From assembly GCA_903820955.1 (NCBI GenBank), contig CAIJJH010000199.1, forward strand, positions 1-22,047: a DNA stretch of 22,047 nt, read 5' to 3'. Positions 1 through 5,929 of the stretch are shown here, in pieces. Position numbers and translations under genes: made by a program. This DNA is from an uncultured Micrococcales bacterium. Lineage in GTDB: Bacteria; Actinomycetota; Actinomycetes; Actinomycetales; Microbacteriaceae. The notes beneath the pieces were generated by a model. That model ran no database searches. It worked only from the letters and a program-made list of their open reading frames with translations, and had not been told where the DNA came from. The number at the start of each line of letters is the position of its first letter. The stretch's first letter is position 1.

Positions 1-1
1 G

Positions 2-94
2 GTTATTGGCAAAGAACTCGGACGCAAACTCCACGAGGCAAAGCAGCAGGCCGAATCACAGGCCAAGAAGGTTGTTTCGAAGGTTAAGCGCTAA
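2..94 (+). CDS. C-terminal tail of an unidentified protein (5' end outside window)
   Basis: An open frame runs in from the left edge and ends at TAA (92-94), giving 30 residues that finish KKVVSKVKR. The tail is rich in Lys, Gln and Ala and would be hydrophilic and probably helical. Too little is present to assign a family. Its stop overlaps the convergent arsC stop in the tetranucleotide CTAA (91-94), an arrangement repeated at other convergent gene ends in this window, which supports this being a real gene end. Frame choice rests on that overlap and the sense of the reading frame only. Confidence 0.5.
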   Translation, partial: VIGKELGRKLHEAKQQAESQAKKVVSKVKR

Positions 95-498
95 GCCTTA
101 GCGTCAATTTCGGCAATCAAGCCTGCGACCAAACCGCGAATTTCATCGCGAATCGGGCGAACCGCCTCAACGCCCTGACCCGCTGGGTCTTCGAGCACCC
201 AGTCGAGGTAGGTTTTGCCGGGGAAGAACGGGCAGGCGTCGCCGCAGCCCATCGTGATCACGTAATCGGATGCCTCAACGGCGTCGTCGGTGAGAATCTT
301 TGGGGTGGCATTCGAGATGTCGATGCCCTCTTCGCCCATTGCCTCAACTGCTGCGGGGTTTACCGAGTTGCCTGGGGCAGAGCCAGCCGAACGAACCTCG
401 ACCCGGTCGCCGGCCAGGTGCTGAAGGTAGCCGGCAGCCATCTGTGAGCGTCCGGCGTTGTGAACGCAAACGAAGAGTACCGATGCCTTGTAAGTCAT
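91..498 (-). CDS. arsC: Arsenate reductase, low-molecular-weight phosphatase family
   Basis: Cytoplasmic enzyme of 135 residues expected to reduce arsenate to arsenite. The phosphatase-type loop CVHNAGR starts at Cys11 and ends at Arg17. Cys85 and Cys89 in MGCGDACP match the relay cysteines of the Staphylococcus ArsC family, and the EDP motif (103-105) supplies the general acid Asp104. All three cysteines are present, so a thioredoxin-type relay is possible; mycothiol coupling, known in some actinobacteria, cannot be excluded. I chose the ATG at 498 because the protein then begins MTYKASVLFVCVHN as in the family; an upstream in-frame extension to 546 would run into a hairpin. The aquaporin gene lies upstream on the same strand across a 63-nt gap, pointing to arsenic resistance. 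No ArsR or arsenite pump is visible. Confidence 0.93.
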   Translation of the reverse strand: MTYKASVLFVCVHNAGRSQMAAGYLQHLAGDRVEVRSAGSAPGNSVNPAAVEAMGEEGIDISNATPKILTDDAVEASDYVITMGCGDACPFFPGKTYLDWVLEDPAGQGVEAVRPIRDEIRGLVAGLIAEIDAKA

Positions 499-504
499 GT
501 TTCC

Positions 505-510
505 ATTAAA
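505..510 (-). promoter_or_regulatory. Possible -10 element for arsC (TTTAAT)
   Basis: On the minus strand TTTAAT lies exactly 6 nt before the arsC ATG, the spacing seen at nine other starts in the window. It lacks the usual A at position 2, and GGA in the 6-nt spacer could instead act as a weak ribosome site, so this is tentative. Confidence 0.35.
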
Positions 511-550
511 CAGGCAGCGCCTCGAGTGAGTTACCCGAGGCGCCACCTGT
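510..550 (-). terminator. Hairpin between aquaporin gene and arsC
   Basis: An inverted repeat pairs GCGCCTCG (517-524) with CGAGGCGC (536-543) around an 11-nt loop. After a 2+2 nt internal loop, ACAGG (510-514) pairs with CCTGT (546-550). On the minus strand it is followed by TTTAATGG, a short T-rich tract. It could terminate or attenuate the aquaporin transcript before arsC; the weak T-tract makes partial read-through plausible. Confidence 0.55.
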
Positions 551-561
551 TTGCTAAGAAT

Positions 562-1242
562 TTACTTCTTCTTGGCTGCTGCCTTTTTCTTGGCGGTTGC
601 CGAGGTGAGCAGCATGCTCAAGACAACACCGACCAGCAGGCCGACGATTTCGGCAAGGATCAGCTGGGCTCCAGCGCTTACCGAGAGCTTGCCATCGACC
701 ATTAGGCCGAAGGTGACCGCAGGGTTTGCCTGGGCTCCGGTTGGCGTGAAGTTGAAGGCCGCGAAGACCCAGAGCATCAGGCCGAACGGAATCAGGTGGG
801 TGAGTTTGTTCTGGATCAGGGTGACGATCAAGAGCACAAGACCCGCGGTGGCAACGATTTCGCCAACAAAGGCTGGGCCGGCCGGCAGGGTACTGGCTGC
901 ATTTGTGAAACCAGCGATGTTGAAGCCGTGTAAGTACTCGCCGAGCGATACGCCGGCGGTGGCGCCGAGCAACTGTGCCGCGACGTAGCCGATGAACTCA
1001 ACGGCCGTCATCTCTTTGCGCGAGAAGAAGTAGAGCGAGACTGCTGGGTTCAGGTGTCCGCCACTAACTCCGCCAACGAGCAGAACCATTAGACCAAGCG
1101 TGATTGCCAATGAAGCGGCGTGAAATAGGTTTCCGCCTTCTGGTGTGCCAAAGGTTGCCCCGGCAGAGATGATTGCGGTGAGGAACATGGTGACGCCGAC
1201 AAACTCAGCCAGCATCTTTCTGACTAGCGGTGGAAGATTCAC
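562..1242 (-). CDS. Aquaporin-family (MIP) channel next to arsC
   Basis: Membrane protein of 226 residues with six hydrophobic segments and two half-helix motifs: HLNPAV (NPA at 65-67) and ANPAV (NPA at 173-175). The second motif reads NPAVTFG, so the arginine that normally follows NPA and forms the aromatic/arginine filter is replaced by Val. Several MIP proteins beside arsC genes in other bacteria, as I recall them, also have NPAVT here, which favours a metalloid-permeable channel over a plain water channel. The C-terminus is a lysine-rich tail. The GTG at 1242 is chosen because GAAAGG (1255-1250) stands 7 nt upstream; an in-frame TTG at 1272 has no such site. It lies upstream of arsC on the same strand. 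Substrate (arsenite, glycerol or other) is inferred from context only. Confidence 0.85.
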   Translation of the reverse strand: MNLPPLVRKMLAEFVGVTMFLTAIISAGATFGTPEGGNLFHAASLAITLGLMVLLVGGVSGGHLNPAVSLYFFSRKEMTAVEFIGYVAAQLLGATAGVSLGEYLHGFNIAGFTNAASTLPAGPAFVGEIVATAGLVLLIVTLIQNKLTHLIPFGLMLWVFAAFNFTPTGAQANPAVTFGLMVDGKLSVSAGAQLILAEIVGLLVGVVLSMLLTSATAKKKAAAKKK

Positions 1243-1249
1243 TTTTGTG

Positions 1250-1255
1250 CCTTTC
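1250..1255 (-). promoter_or_regulatory. Ribosome binding site deciding the aquaporin GTG start
   Basis: GAAAGG on the minus strand, 7 nt before the GTG at 1242. It favours this start over the in-frame TTG 30 nt upstream. Confidence 0.6.
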
Positions 1256-1288
1256 GTTTGGTTACCGATCAAAAACCGGCTCGGGTTG

Positions 1289-1294
1289 AGTGTA
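1289..1294 (-). promoter_or_regulatory. Possible -10 (TACACT) for the aquaporin gene
   Basis: TACACT fits TANNNT and would give a leader of about 40 nt containing the ribosome site. No convincing -35 is visible, so confidence is low. Confidence 0.25.
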
Positions 1295-1342
1295 TTGCGA
1301 ACCCTTGCGGATTCTGGGGATGCTCGACTGGCAAAACTCGGC

Positions 1343-1348
1343 TAGACT
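1343..1348 (+). promoter_or_regulatory. Possible -10 (TAGACT) for the bS22 gene
   Basis: TAGACT is the best TANNNT box upstream of the bS22 gene. It would produce a leader of roughly 45 nt carrying the TGAGG ribosome site. No clear -35 is seen. Confidence 0.35.
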
Positions 1349-1388
1349 GGGCGAGTATTTGTGCTCGGCACAGAGCTTTCAACCGATG

Positions 1389-1393
1389 TGAGG
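1389..1393 (+). promoter_or_regulatory. Ribosome binding site of the bS22 gene
   Basis: TGAGG, 5 nt before the GTG at 1399. It fixes the short 32-residue form as the translated product. Confidence 0.6.
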
Positions 1394-1398
1394 TTTTT

Positions 1399-1497
1399 GT
1401 GGGTTCAGTAATTAAGAAGCGCCGCAAGCGTATGTCTAAGAAGAAGCACCGCAAGCTGCTTCGTAAGACTCGCCATCAGCGTCGCAATAAGAAGTAG
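1399..1497 (+). CDS. Small ribosomal subunit protein bS22 (AURKAIP1/COX24 domain)
   Basis: A 32-residue, extremely basic peptide beginning GSVIKKRRKRM and ending RHQRRNKK. It matches the short actinobacterial protein family annotated AURKAIP1/COX24-domain protein, shown in mycobacteria to be the ribosomal protein bS22 of the 30S subunit. The GTG at 1399 is chosen because the family starts at this point and TGAGG (1389-1393) lies 5 nt upstream; longer in-frame starts add a Cys/Trp-containing stretch with no family resemblance. It is a single-gene unit with an intrinsic terminator right after the stop. Genes of this size are often missed by annotation pipelines. Confidence 0.9.
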   Translation: MGSVIKKRRKRMSKKKHRKLLRKTRHQRRNKK

Positions 1498-1511
1498 TTC
1501 GCTACTTAAAC

Positions 1512-1549
1512 AAAAACCCCGCCAGCAAAATGTTGGCGGGTTTCTTGTT
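1512..1549. terminator. Bidirectional intrinsic terminator between bS22 and HAD genes
   Basis: CCCGCCAGCA (1518-1527) pairs with TGTTGGCGGG (1531-1540): ten pairs including one G-T, around an AAA loop. TTTCTTGTT follows on the plus strand and an A-run (1512-1516) precedes it, giving a T-run on the minus strand. It serves both convergent genes. Confidence 0.9.
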
Positions 1550-2264
1550 ATTTGCCCCAGTGGAGCTTAAGTTCGCGTTTCTTGAAGTCGAAAATCTTCC
1601 AGCCGGCGGCCTTTGCATACTTTTTCAAAATCTTGTCTGGGTTCACCGCGATCGGGTGACCCACCCGAGTAAGCATGTGTAAGTCGTTGTGCGAGTCGCT
1701 GTATGCGTAGGACTTTCGCAGGCTGATTCCGCGCTCATCGGCCAGGTGGCGAACCGCCTTGGCTTTGCGTTTTCCGTGCAGTGGCCTGCCGATAAATTCA
1801 CCGGTTAGTTTGCCGTCCACGATTTCTAGGACGGTTCCCAAAGCGCCGGTGAGACCCAGCTTGTCTGCGATGAACTCACCCATCTGAAAAGGGCTGGCCG
1901 TGACGATCCAAACCTCGCGACCGGCGGCAACGTGTTCTTGCGCGATTCGAACGGTTTCGGGCCAGAGACGTTTTGAGATGTGCTGAGTCCAGACGATCTC
2001 GATCAGCTTCTCAAGTTCTGCCGCATTTTGGCCGGCGGCTAAAGACATCGCGCGGTCTTCGATATGCTTGAGCATCTTGGCCGATTCACCGCGCCAGATG
2101 AAGCGCAGCTGCTGGGCTCCGAAGCGCCAAAATTCCTTGCGCGAGAAGAAGTTGAGTTTCACTGCCTCTTTGCCAAACAGAAATGTCGTCGAACCACGAA
2201 CTAACGTGTTGTCGAGGTCGAAGAACGCGGCGCTCTTCTTCTCTGGTTTCTTTGGGGTGGCCAC
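1548..2264 (-). CDS. HAD-IB family phosphatase (SerB-like)
   Basis: A 238-residue cytoplasmic hydrolase. HAD motif I is FFDLDNTLV (Asp16 nucleophile, Asp18), motif II is VTAS (Thr122), a basic segment HGKRKAK (about 164-170) holds the motif III lysine, and motif IV is YSDSHNDLHML (Asp190, Asp194). The size and the SDSHND form match HAD subfamily IB, which includes phosphoserine phosphatase; M. tuberculosis serB1 (Rv0505c) sits at the same place next to a glutaredoxin gene. The true substrate is not determined. The start is GTG at 2264, with TAAACT 6 nt upstream and no ribosome site, suggesting a leaderless mRNA. The gene is divergent from the glutaredoxin gene. Confidence 0.88.
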   Translation of the reverse strand: MATPKKPEKKSAAFFDLDNTLVRGSTTFLFGKEAVKLNFFSRKEFWRFGAQQLRFIWRGESAKMLKHIEDRAMSLAAGQNAAELEKLIEIVWTQHISKRLWPETVRIAQEHVAAGREVWIVTASPFQMGEFIADKLGLTGALGTVLEIVDGKLTGEFIGRPLHGKRKAKAVRHLADERGISLRKSYAYSDSHNDLHMLTRVGHPIAVNPDKILKKYAKAAGWKIFDFKKRELKLHWGK

Positions 2265-2270
2265 TGAACA

Positions 2271-2276
2271 AGTTTA
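2271..2276 (-). promoter_or_regulatory. -10 element of HAD gene (TAAACT, leaderless)
   Basis: TAAACT on the minus strand, 6 nt (TGTTCA) before the GTG at 2264. There is no Shine-Dalgarno sequence in between. Confidence 0.65.
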
Positions 2277-2286
2277 GAGGTCGGCC

Positions 2287-2292
2287 TAGGAT
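2287..2292 (+). promoter_or_regulatory. -10 element of glutaredoxin gene (TAGGAT, leaderless)
   Basis: TAGGAT lies 6 nt before the GTG at 2299. TGAACA at 2265-2270, with a 16-nt spacer, is a possible weak -35. Confidence 0.7.
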
Positions 2293-2298
2293 GATTGG

Positions 2299-2595
2299 GT
2301 GCTGAACACTATCCAGATCGACCTCGTCGGTAAGGCGGGCTGCCACCTCTGCGATGAAGCTCGCATGGTGGTCAATGCTGTGCTCGGCGAGTTTCAGTCG
2401 ATTCACCGCGGAGTGGCGCGCCACATCGCTATTCAGTACACCGAACACGACATTTTGGTAGACGAAGAACTGGCCGCAAAGTATTCAGAAGAAATCCCGG
2501 TGCTACTAATTAACGGCAAGGTGCACAACTACTGGCGAATCGATCCGGACCGCTTACGCGGGGCCCTGGACGACCTAGCCCAGCACGAGTCCTAG
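2299..2595 (+). CDS. Glutaredoxin-like thioredoxin-fold protein
   Basis: A 98-residue thioredoxin-fold protein with the dithiol site CHLC (Cys15, Cys18) in GKAGCHLCDEAR and the cis-proline segment EEIPVLLING (about residues 64-73). Likely a cytoplasmic thiol-disulfide oxidoreductase of the short glutaredoxin-like family that in M. tuberculosis (Rv0508) stands just before hemA. Its partner is unknown. The GTG start at 2299 has TAGGAT 6 nt upstream and no ribosome site. The 34-bp gap to the divergent HAD gene holds both promoters. The stop is shared with convergent aspS through CTAG at 2592-2595. No hem gene follows, unlike in mycobacteria. Confidence 0.87.
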   Translation: MLNTIQIDLVGKAGCHLCDEARMVVNAVLGEFQSIHRGVARHIAIQYTEHDILVDEELAAKYSEEIPVLLINGKVHNYWRIDPDRLRGALDDLAQHES

Positions 2596-3917
2596 GGCTC
2601 TAGGCGGTTGGGTCCGCGGAACAAGTAGCCGACCTCGCGAATGTTTGGCTGGTGCAAAAGCAGCATCAGAACGCGCAGCAAGCCCATACCGAAACCGCCG
2701 TGGGTTGGGGCTCCGTAACGGAAGAAATCGACGTAGGTCTGTAAGCCTTCTGGCTCTAGACCCTTTGACTTGATCTGCTCGATCAAAACGTCGACGCGGT
2801 GTTCACGCTGAGCGCCGGTGGTGATCTCGGTGCCGCGCCAGATCAGGTCGTAAGAGTTGGTAAGCGCATCGTTGTCGGCGTGACGCATGTGATAGAACGG
2901 ACGAACGGTTGACGGGTAGTCGGTCAAGAAGACGAATTCGTGACCAAACTTTTCGAAGACGTGAGCCGCAATCTGGCGCTCACCCTCAGGGTCCATGTCG
3001 CCTCCGCGAGCAACCTCGTGGCCGCGGGCGGCAACGATCTCGACTGCCTCGGCAAGCGGAATTCGTGGGAACGGAACGGTTGGCACGGCTACGTCAACGT
3101 CGAACAGGCGCTTGATGTCGTCACCGTGCTTCTCTTTGACAGCGCTTAGCGCGCGAACTAGTAGCTGCTCCTGAATCGCCATGATGTCTTCGTGGCTGTC
3201 GATCCAAGAAACCTCGATGTCGACCGAGACGAACTCGGTGGCGTGACGAGAGGTGAACGAAGGGTCGGCTCTAAACACCGGACCGATTTCGAAGATACTG
3301 CCGAAGCCGGCCATCATCGCCATCTGCTTGTAGAACTGGGGGCTCTGGGCCAGGTAGGCGTGACCTTCGAAATATTCGAGCTTGAACAGCTCGGCGTTTG
3401 ACTCCGAGGGTGATGCCATGAGTTTCGGCGAGTGGATTTCGCGGAAGTTGTTCTCGACCCAGTATTCGCGCCAGGCGTGCTCGATTGTGGTCTGAATCTG
3501 GAAGACCAGGTTCATCTCGGTGCGGCGGAGATCCAAGAAGCGCCAGTCGAGGCGCTTGTCGATCGAGGTGTCTTCTGCGATCGGGCTGATTGGGTCGGCA
3601 AGAGTGATGATTTCTAGGTCGTCAAGCTGCACCTCGAGGCCACCGAGCTTAACGCGCTCGTCGTGGATTAGGCGTCCGGTGACCCAGACGAACGAACCGC
3701 TGGTGAGAGTCGAAACGTTGGCGGCTAGGGCGTCGTTTTCGTCAGGCTCTTCGCCGATTACCGGGCGAGGGTAGGTGACCTGGACGTCGCCAGATTCGTC
3801 GCGAAGAATGATGAACTGGATTCGCTTCTGATCGCGCAGCTTTTCGACCCAACCGCCCAGAAGAACAGGGCCGTCCGCCTTCGCGGCGAGGTCTTTGACG
3901 AGTGTGCGTTCGCGCAT
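2592..3917 (-). CDS. aspS: Aspartyl-tRNA synthetase, short archaeal/eukaryotic-type
   Basis: Class II synthetase of 441 residues that charges tRNA-Asp. It has an N-terminal OB-fold (about 15-110), class II motif 2 read as FRADPSFTSRHATEF, and motif 3 GFGMGLLR followed by NIREVGYLFRGPNRL at the C-terminus. It lacks the roughly 150-residue GAD insertion of standard bacterial AspRS (about 590 residues), so it belongs to the archaeal-type group. Members of that group are often non-discriminating and also form Asp-tRNA-Asn; whether this one does cannot be decided here. Motif 2 has Asp where FRAE is usual. The ATG at 3917 is preceded by AAGGA at short spacing; an upstream extension to 4001 would overlap the divergent gene. 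Its place inside a heme/cytochrome locus is unusual. Confidence 0.93.
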   Translation of the reverse strand: MRERTLVKDLAAKADGPVLLGGWVEKLRDQKRIQFIILRDESGDVQVTYPRPVIGEEPDENDALAANVSTLTSGSFVWVTGRLIHDERVKLGGLEVQLDDLEIITLADPISPIAEDTSIDKRLDWRFLDLRRTEMNLVFQIQTTIEHAWREYWVENNFREIHSPKLMASPSESNAELFKLEYFEGHAYLAQSPQFYKQMAMMAGFGSIFEIGPVFRADPSFTSRHATEFVSVDIEVSWIDSHEDIMAIQEQLLVRALSAVKEKHGDDIKRLFDVDVAVPTVPFPRIPLAEAVEIVAARGHEVARGGDMDPEGERQIAAHVFEKFGHEFVFLTDYPSTVRPFYHMRHADNDALTNSYDLIWRGTEITTGAQREHRVDVLIEQIKSKGLEPEGLQTYVDFFRYGAPTHGGFGMGLLRVLMLLLHQPNIREVGYLFRGPNRLEP

Positions 3918-3972
3918 GAGTTCCTTGCTTTCGTGGGCTAAAAACGCCCTTCGGGTCAAGTTTAGCGGGAGG

Positions 3973-3978
3973 TAGAAT
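3973..3978 (+). promoter_or_regulatory. -10 element of the ccs operon (TAGAAT, leaderless)
   Basis: TAGAAT lies 6 nt (GGCTGT) before the ATG at 3985. A GGGAGG at 3967-3972 is too far from the start to serve translation and lies upstream of the predicted transcript start. Confidence 0.75.
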
Positions 3979-3984
3979 GGCTGT

Positions 3985-4620
3985 ATGCCTGCCGCTCGCA
4001 TTCATCTCGTCCGTCACGGAGAGGTTCATAACCCCGGCGGAGTCCTATATGGTCGCCTGCCGCACTTCCGTTTGAGCGAACGCGGGCACGAAATGGCCGA
4101 GTTGGCAGCCAAAGCCCTCAAGGATTCTGGTGTCAAGATAGGTGCGATCTACACCTCACCGCTACTTAGAACCCAGGAGTCGGCCGCGCACATCGAAACC
4201 CTGTTTGGCATCGACGCTAAGACAGATGAGCGGTTGATTGAGCCACAGAACGTCTTCGAGGGTCGCAAACTTTCGGCTCGCACCATCGCGAGGCACCCGC
4301 AGCTCGCTTATCACCTGCGCAACCCATACAGCCCGAGCTGGGGTGAACCATACGCCGCTGTGGCCTCTCGAATCGTTGAGGCCATGACTGAGTTGGCCAA
4401 GAAAACCGAAGGTGGCGACCTCGTTCTGATGACCCACCAACTGCCAATTTGGATGACTCACCGCCACGCCGCCGGACTGAAGCTTGCCCATAACCCGTCC
4501 AAGCGGCGCTGCGGTCTTTCTAGCATCACCACCTTTGAAGTTACCGATGACGGTCTCGTCGAGGTCGGGTATCTCGACCCCGCCGCCGAACTCACCCGGA
4601 TCGACAAGGGAGCGGTATGA
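3985..4620 (+). CDS. Histidine phosphatase family protein (PGAM-like), first gene of ccs operon
   Basis: A 211-residue phosphohistidine-mechanism phosphatase. The catalytic motif RHG is at residues 10-12 (His11), a second arginine is at Arg62 in SPLLRTQES, and the second catalytic histidine is His151 in MTHQLPIW. Length fits the broad-specificity phosphatase group rather than the glycolytic mutase (about 250). Actinobacteria commonly carry such a gene directly before resA (M. tuberculosis Rv0525), but its role in cytochrome c maturation is not established and the substrate is unknown. It starts at ATG 3985 with a leaderless-type promoter, and its stop overlaps the resA start as ATGA (4617-4620), so it heads the operon. 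Confidence 0.88.
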   Translation: MPAARIHLVRHGEVHNPGGVLYGRLPHFRLSERGHEMAELAAKALKDSGVKIGAIYTSPLLRTQESAAHIETLFGIDAKTDERLIEPQNVFEGRKLSARTIARHPQLAYHLRNPYSPSWGEPYAAVASRIVEAMTELAKKTEGGDLVLMTHQLPIWMTHRHAAGLKLAHNPSKRRCGLSSITTFEVTDDGLVEVGYLDPAAELTRIDKGAV

Positions 4621-5210
4621 AGCGACTAATCGGTTTGGCGCTGGCAGCCACCCTCGCGCTCACGCTGAGCGCCTGCGGAGCTAATGATCCACTCGCCAAC
4701 CAGTTCAAGTCTGGCGACAACAAAAACTACATCGCCGGCGACGGGACCGTGAGCGAATTCCGCGACCTTGCGTCACGCAAAACCGGCGCCGCCTGGGTCT
4801 CGAAAACCGCCGATGGCGCAACCATGCGAAGCTCCGACCTGCTCGGCAAGATCGCGGTGCTCAACTTTTGGTATGCCGGTTGCGCGCCCTGCCGGGCCGA
4901 AACGCCAGACCTGGACAAGCTTGCGAATAAGTACGCGAGCAAGGGCCTTGTTGTTCTCGGAGTCGACGTTCGCGACAGCGCAGACACCGCACTCGCCTTT
5001 GACCGCACGCACAAGATTGGCTACCCAACGGTCATGGACGCCGACAGCGGAAGTGTTGTGTTCGCATACACCGGAATAGTCACCCCAGACGCGGTGCCAA
5101 CCACGATCGTGCTCGACCGCCAGGGCCGGGTAGCCGCCAGAATCATCGGACGCGTTGTGCCCGACATTCTCGAGGCAATCATAAAAACAGAGATTGCGAG
5201 AAAGTCATGA
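4617..5210 (+). CDS. resA: TlpA/ResA-type thiol-disulfide oxidoreductase lipoprotein
   Basis: A 197-residue lipoprotein with a signal peptide ending in the lipobox LSAC (Cys20), so it should be anchored on the outer face of the cytoplasmic membrane. The thioredoxin fold carries the redox site FWYAGCAPCR (Cys89, Cys92) and the cis-proline region DAVPTTIVLD (about 157-166). In system II cytochrome c maturation ResA/CcsX reduces the heme-binding cysteines of apocytochrome c, using electrons passed through CcdA, the next gene. It is joined to both neighbours by 4-nt ATGA overlaps, so it is probably translationally coupled. Confidence 0.92.
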   Translation: MKRLIGLALAATLALTLSACGANDPLANQFKSGDNKNYIAGDGTVSEFRDLASRKTGAAWVSKTADGATMRSSDLLGKIAVLNFWYAGCAPCRAETPDLDKLANKYASKGLVVLGVDVRDSADTALAFDRTHKIGYPTVMDADSGSVVFAYTGIVTPDAVPTTIVLDRQGRVAARIIGRVVPDILEAIIKTEIARKS

Positions 5211-5929
5211 ATGAAATCATTTTGACCGGTTCACTTTTTGCTTCGATTCCGATAGCCCTTTTCGCCGGCTTGGTCACATTCTTCTCGCCATGCATTCTGC
5301 CTATCGTGCCCGGTTACCTTGGTTATGTTTCGGGTTCGGCCGCTCCAAGAGCGAAGCTCCTACTCGGCGCGCTGTTGTTCGTTCTTGGTTTTACCGCAGT
5401 CTTTGTTTCGCTCACCCTGGTTTCTGGCTTTGCTGGATCGATCATGAACTATCGCGTGGTGATTGACCGCGTCTTCGGCGGTGTAGTCGTAGTCCTCGGT
5501 CTTGTAATGATGGGCATGACCAACTTTTTGCAGAACACCATTAAGCCAAGCTGGCGCCCAAAGGTCGGCTTGGCCGGCGCGCCACTGCTCGGCATCGCCT
5601 TTGCGCTCGGTTGGACTCCCTGTATTGGGCCGGCCCTCGGCACTGTGATGATGCTTTCGACCCAGCAAGGATCGACAGTAAACGCGATTATCTTAGGCGT
5701 CTGTTTCTCGCTCGGGCTCGGCGTGCCATTCATGCTAGTGGCCGCCGGATTTGGCTGGATGACCCGATCGGTAGGTTTTGTAAAGCGTCACATTCGCGGG
5801 TTCAACATCCTCGGCGGACTGATGCTGATCATCGTTGGCGTCTTGATGTTGACCGGCAACTGGGACTGGATGACTGCTAAGGCGCTAGAGGTGATTAATG
5901 GCTGGCTCCAGTTCACCCCGACCGTCTGA
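5207..5929 (+). CDS. ccdA: Cytochrome c biogenesis protein CcdA
   Basis: A 240-residue membrane protein with six hydrophobic segments. The two redox cysteines that carry electrons across the membrane are Cys29 in FFSPCILPIVPGYLGY and Cys139 in GWTPCIGPALG, both in the conserved proline-rich contexts of the family. It takes reducing equivalents from cytoplasmic thioredoxin and passes them to ResA outside. The ATG at 5207 overlaps the resA stop (ATGA). The downstream resB start lies inside this gene, with a 32-nt overlap. Confidence 0.95.
   Translation: MNEIILTGSLFASIPIALFAGLVTFFSPCILPIVPGYLGYVSGSAAPRAKLLLGALLFVLGFTAVFVSLTLVSGFAGSIMNYRVVIDRVFGGVVVVLGLVMMGMTNFLQNTIKPSWRPKVGLAGAPLLGIAFALGWTPCIGPALGTVMMLSTQQGSTVNAIILGVCFSLGLGVPFMLVAAGFGWMTRSVGFVKRHIRGFNILGGLMLIIVGVLMLTGNWDWMTAKALEVINGWLQFTPTV

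Noticed and set aside
1258..1398. Upstream extension of the bS22 gene
   Set aside because: The added 47 residues have no family resemblance, and the ribosome site is just before the GTG at 1399.
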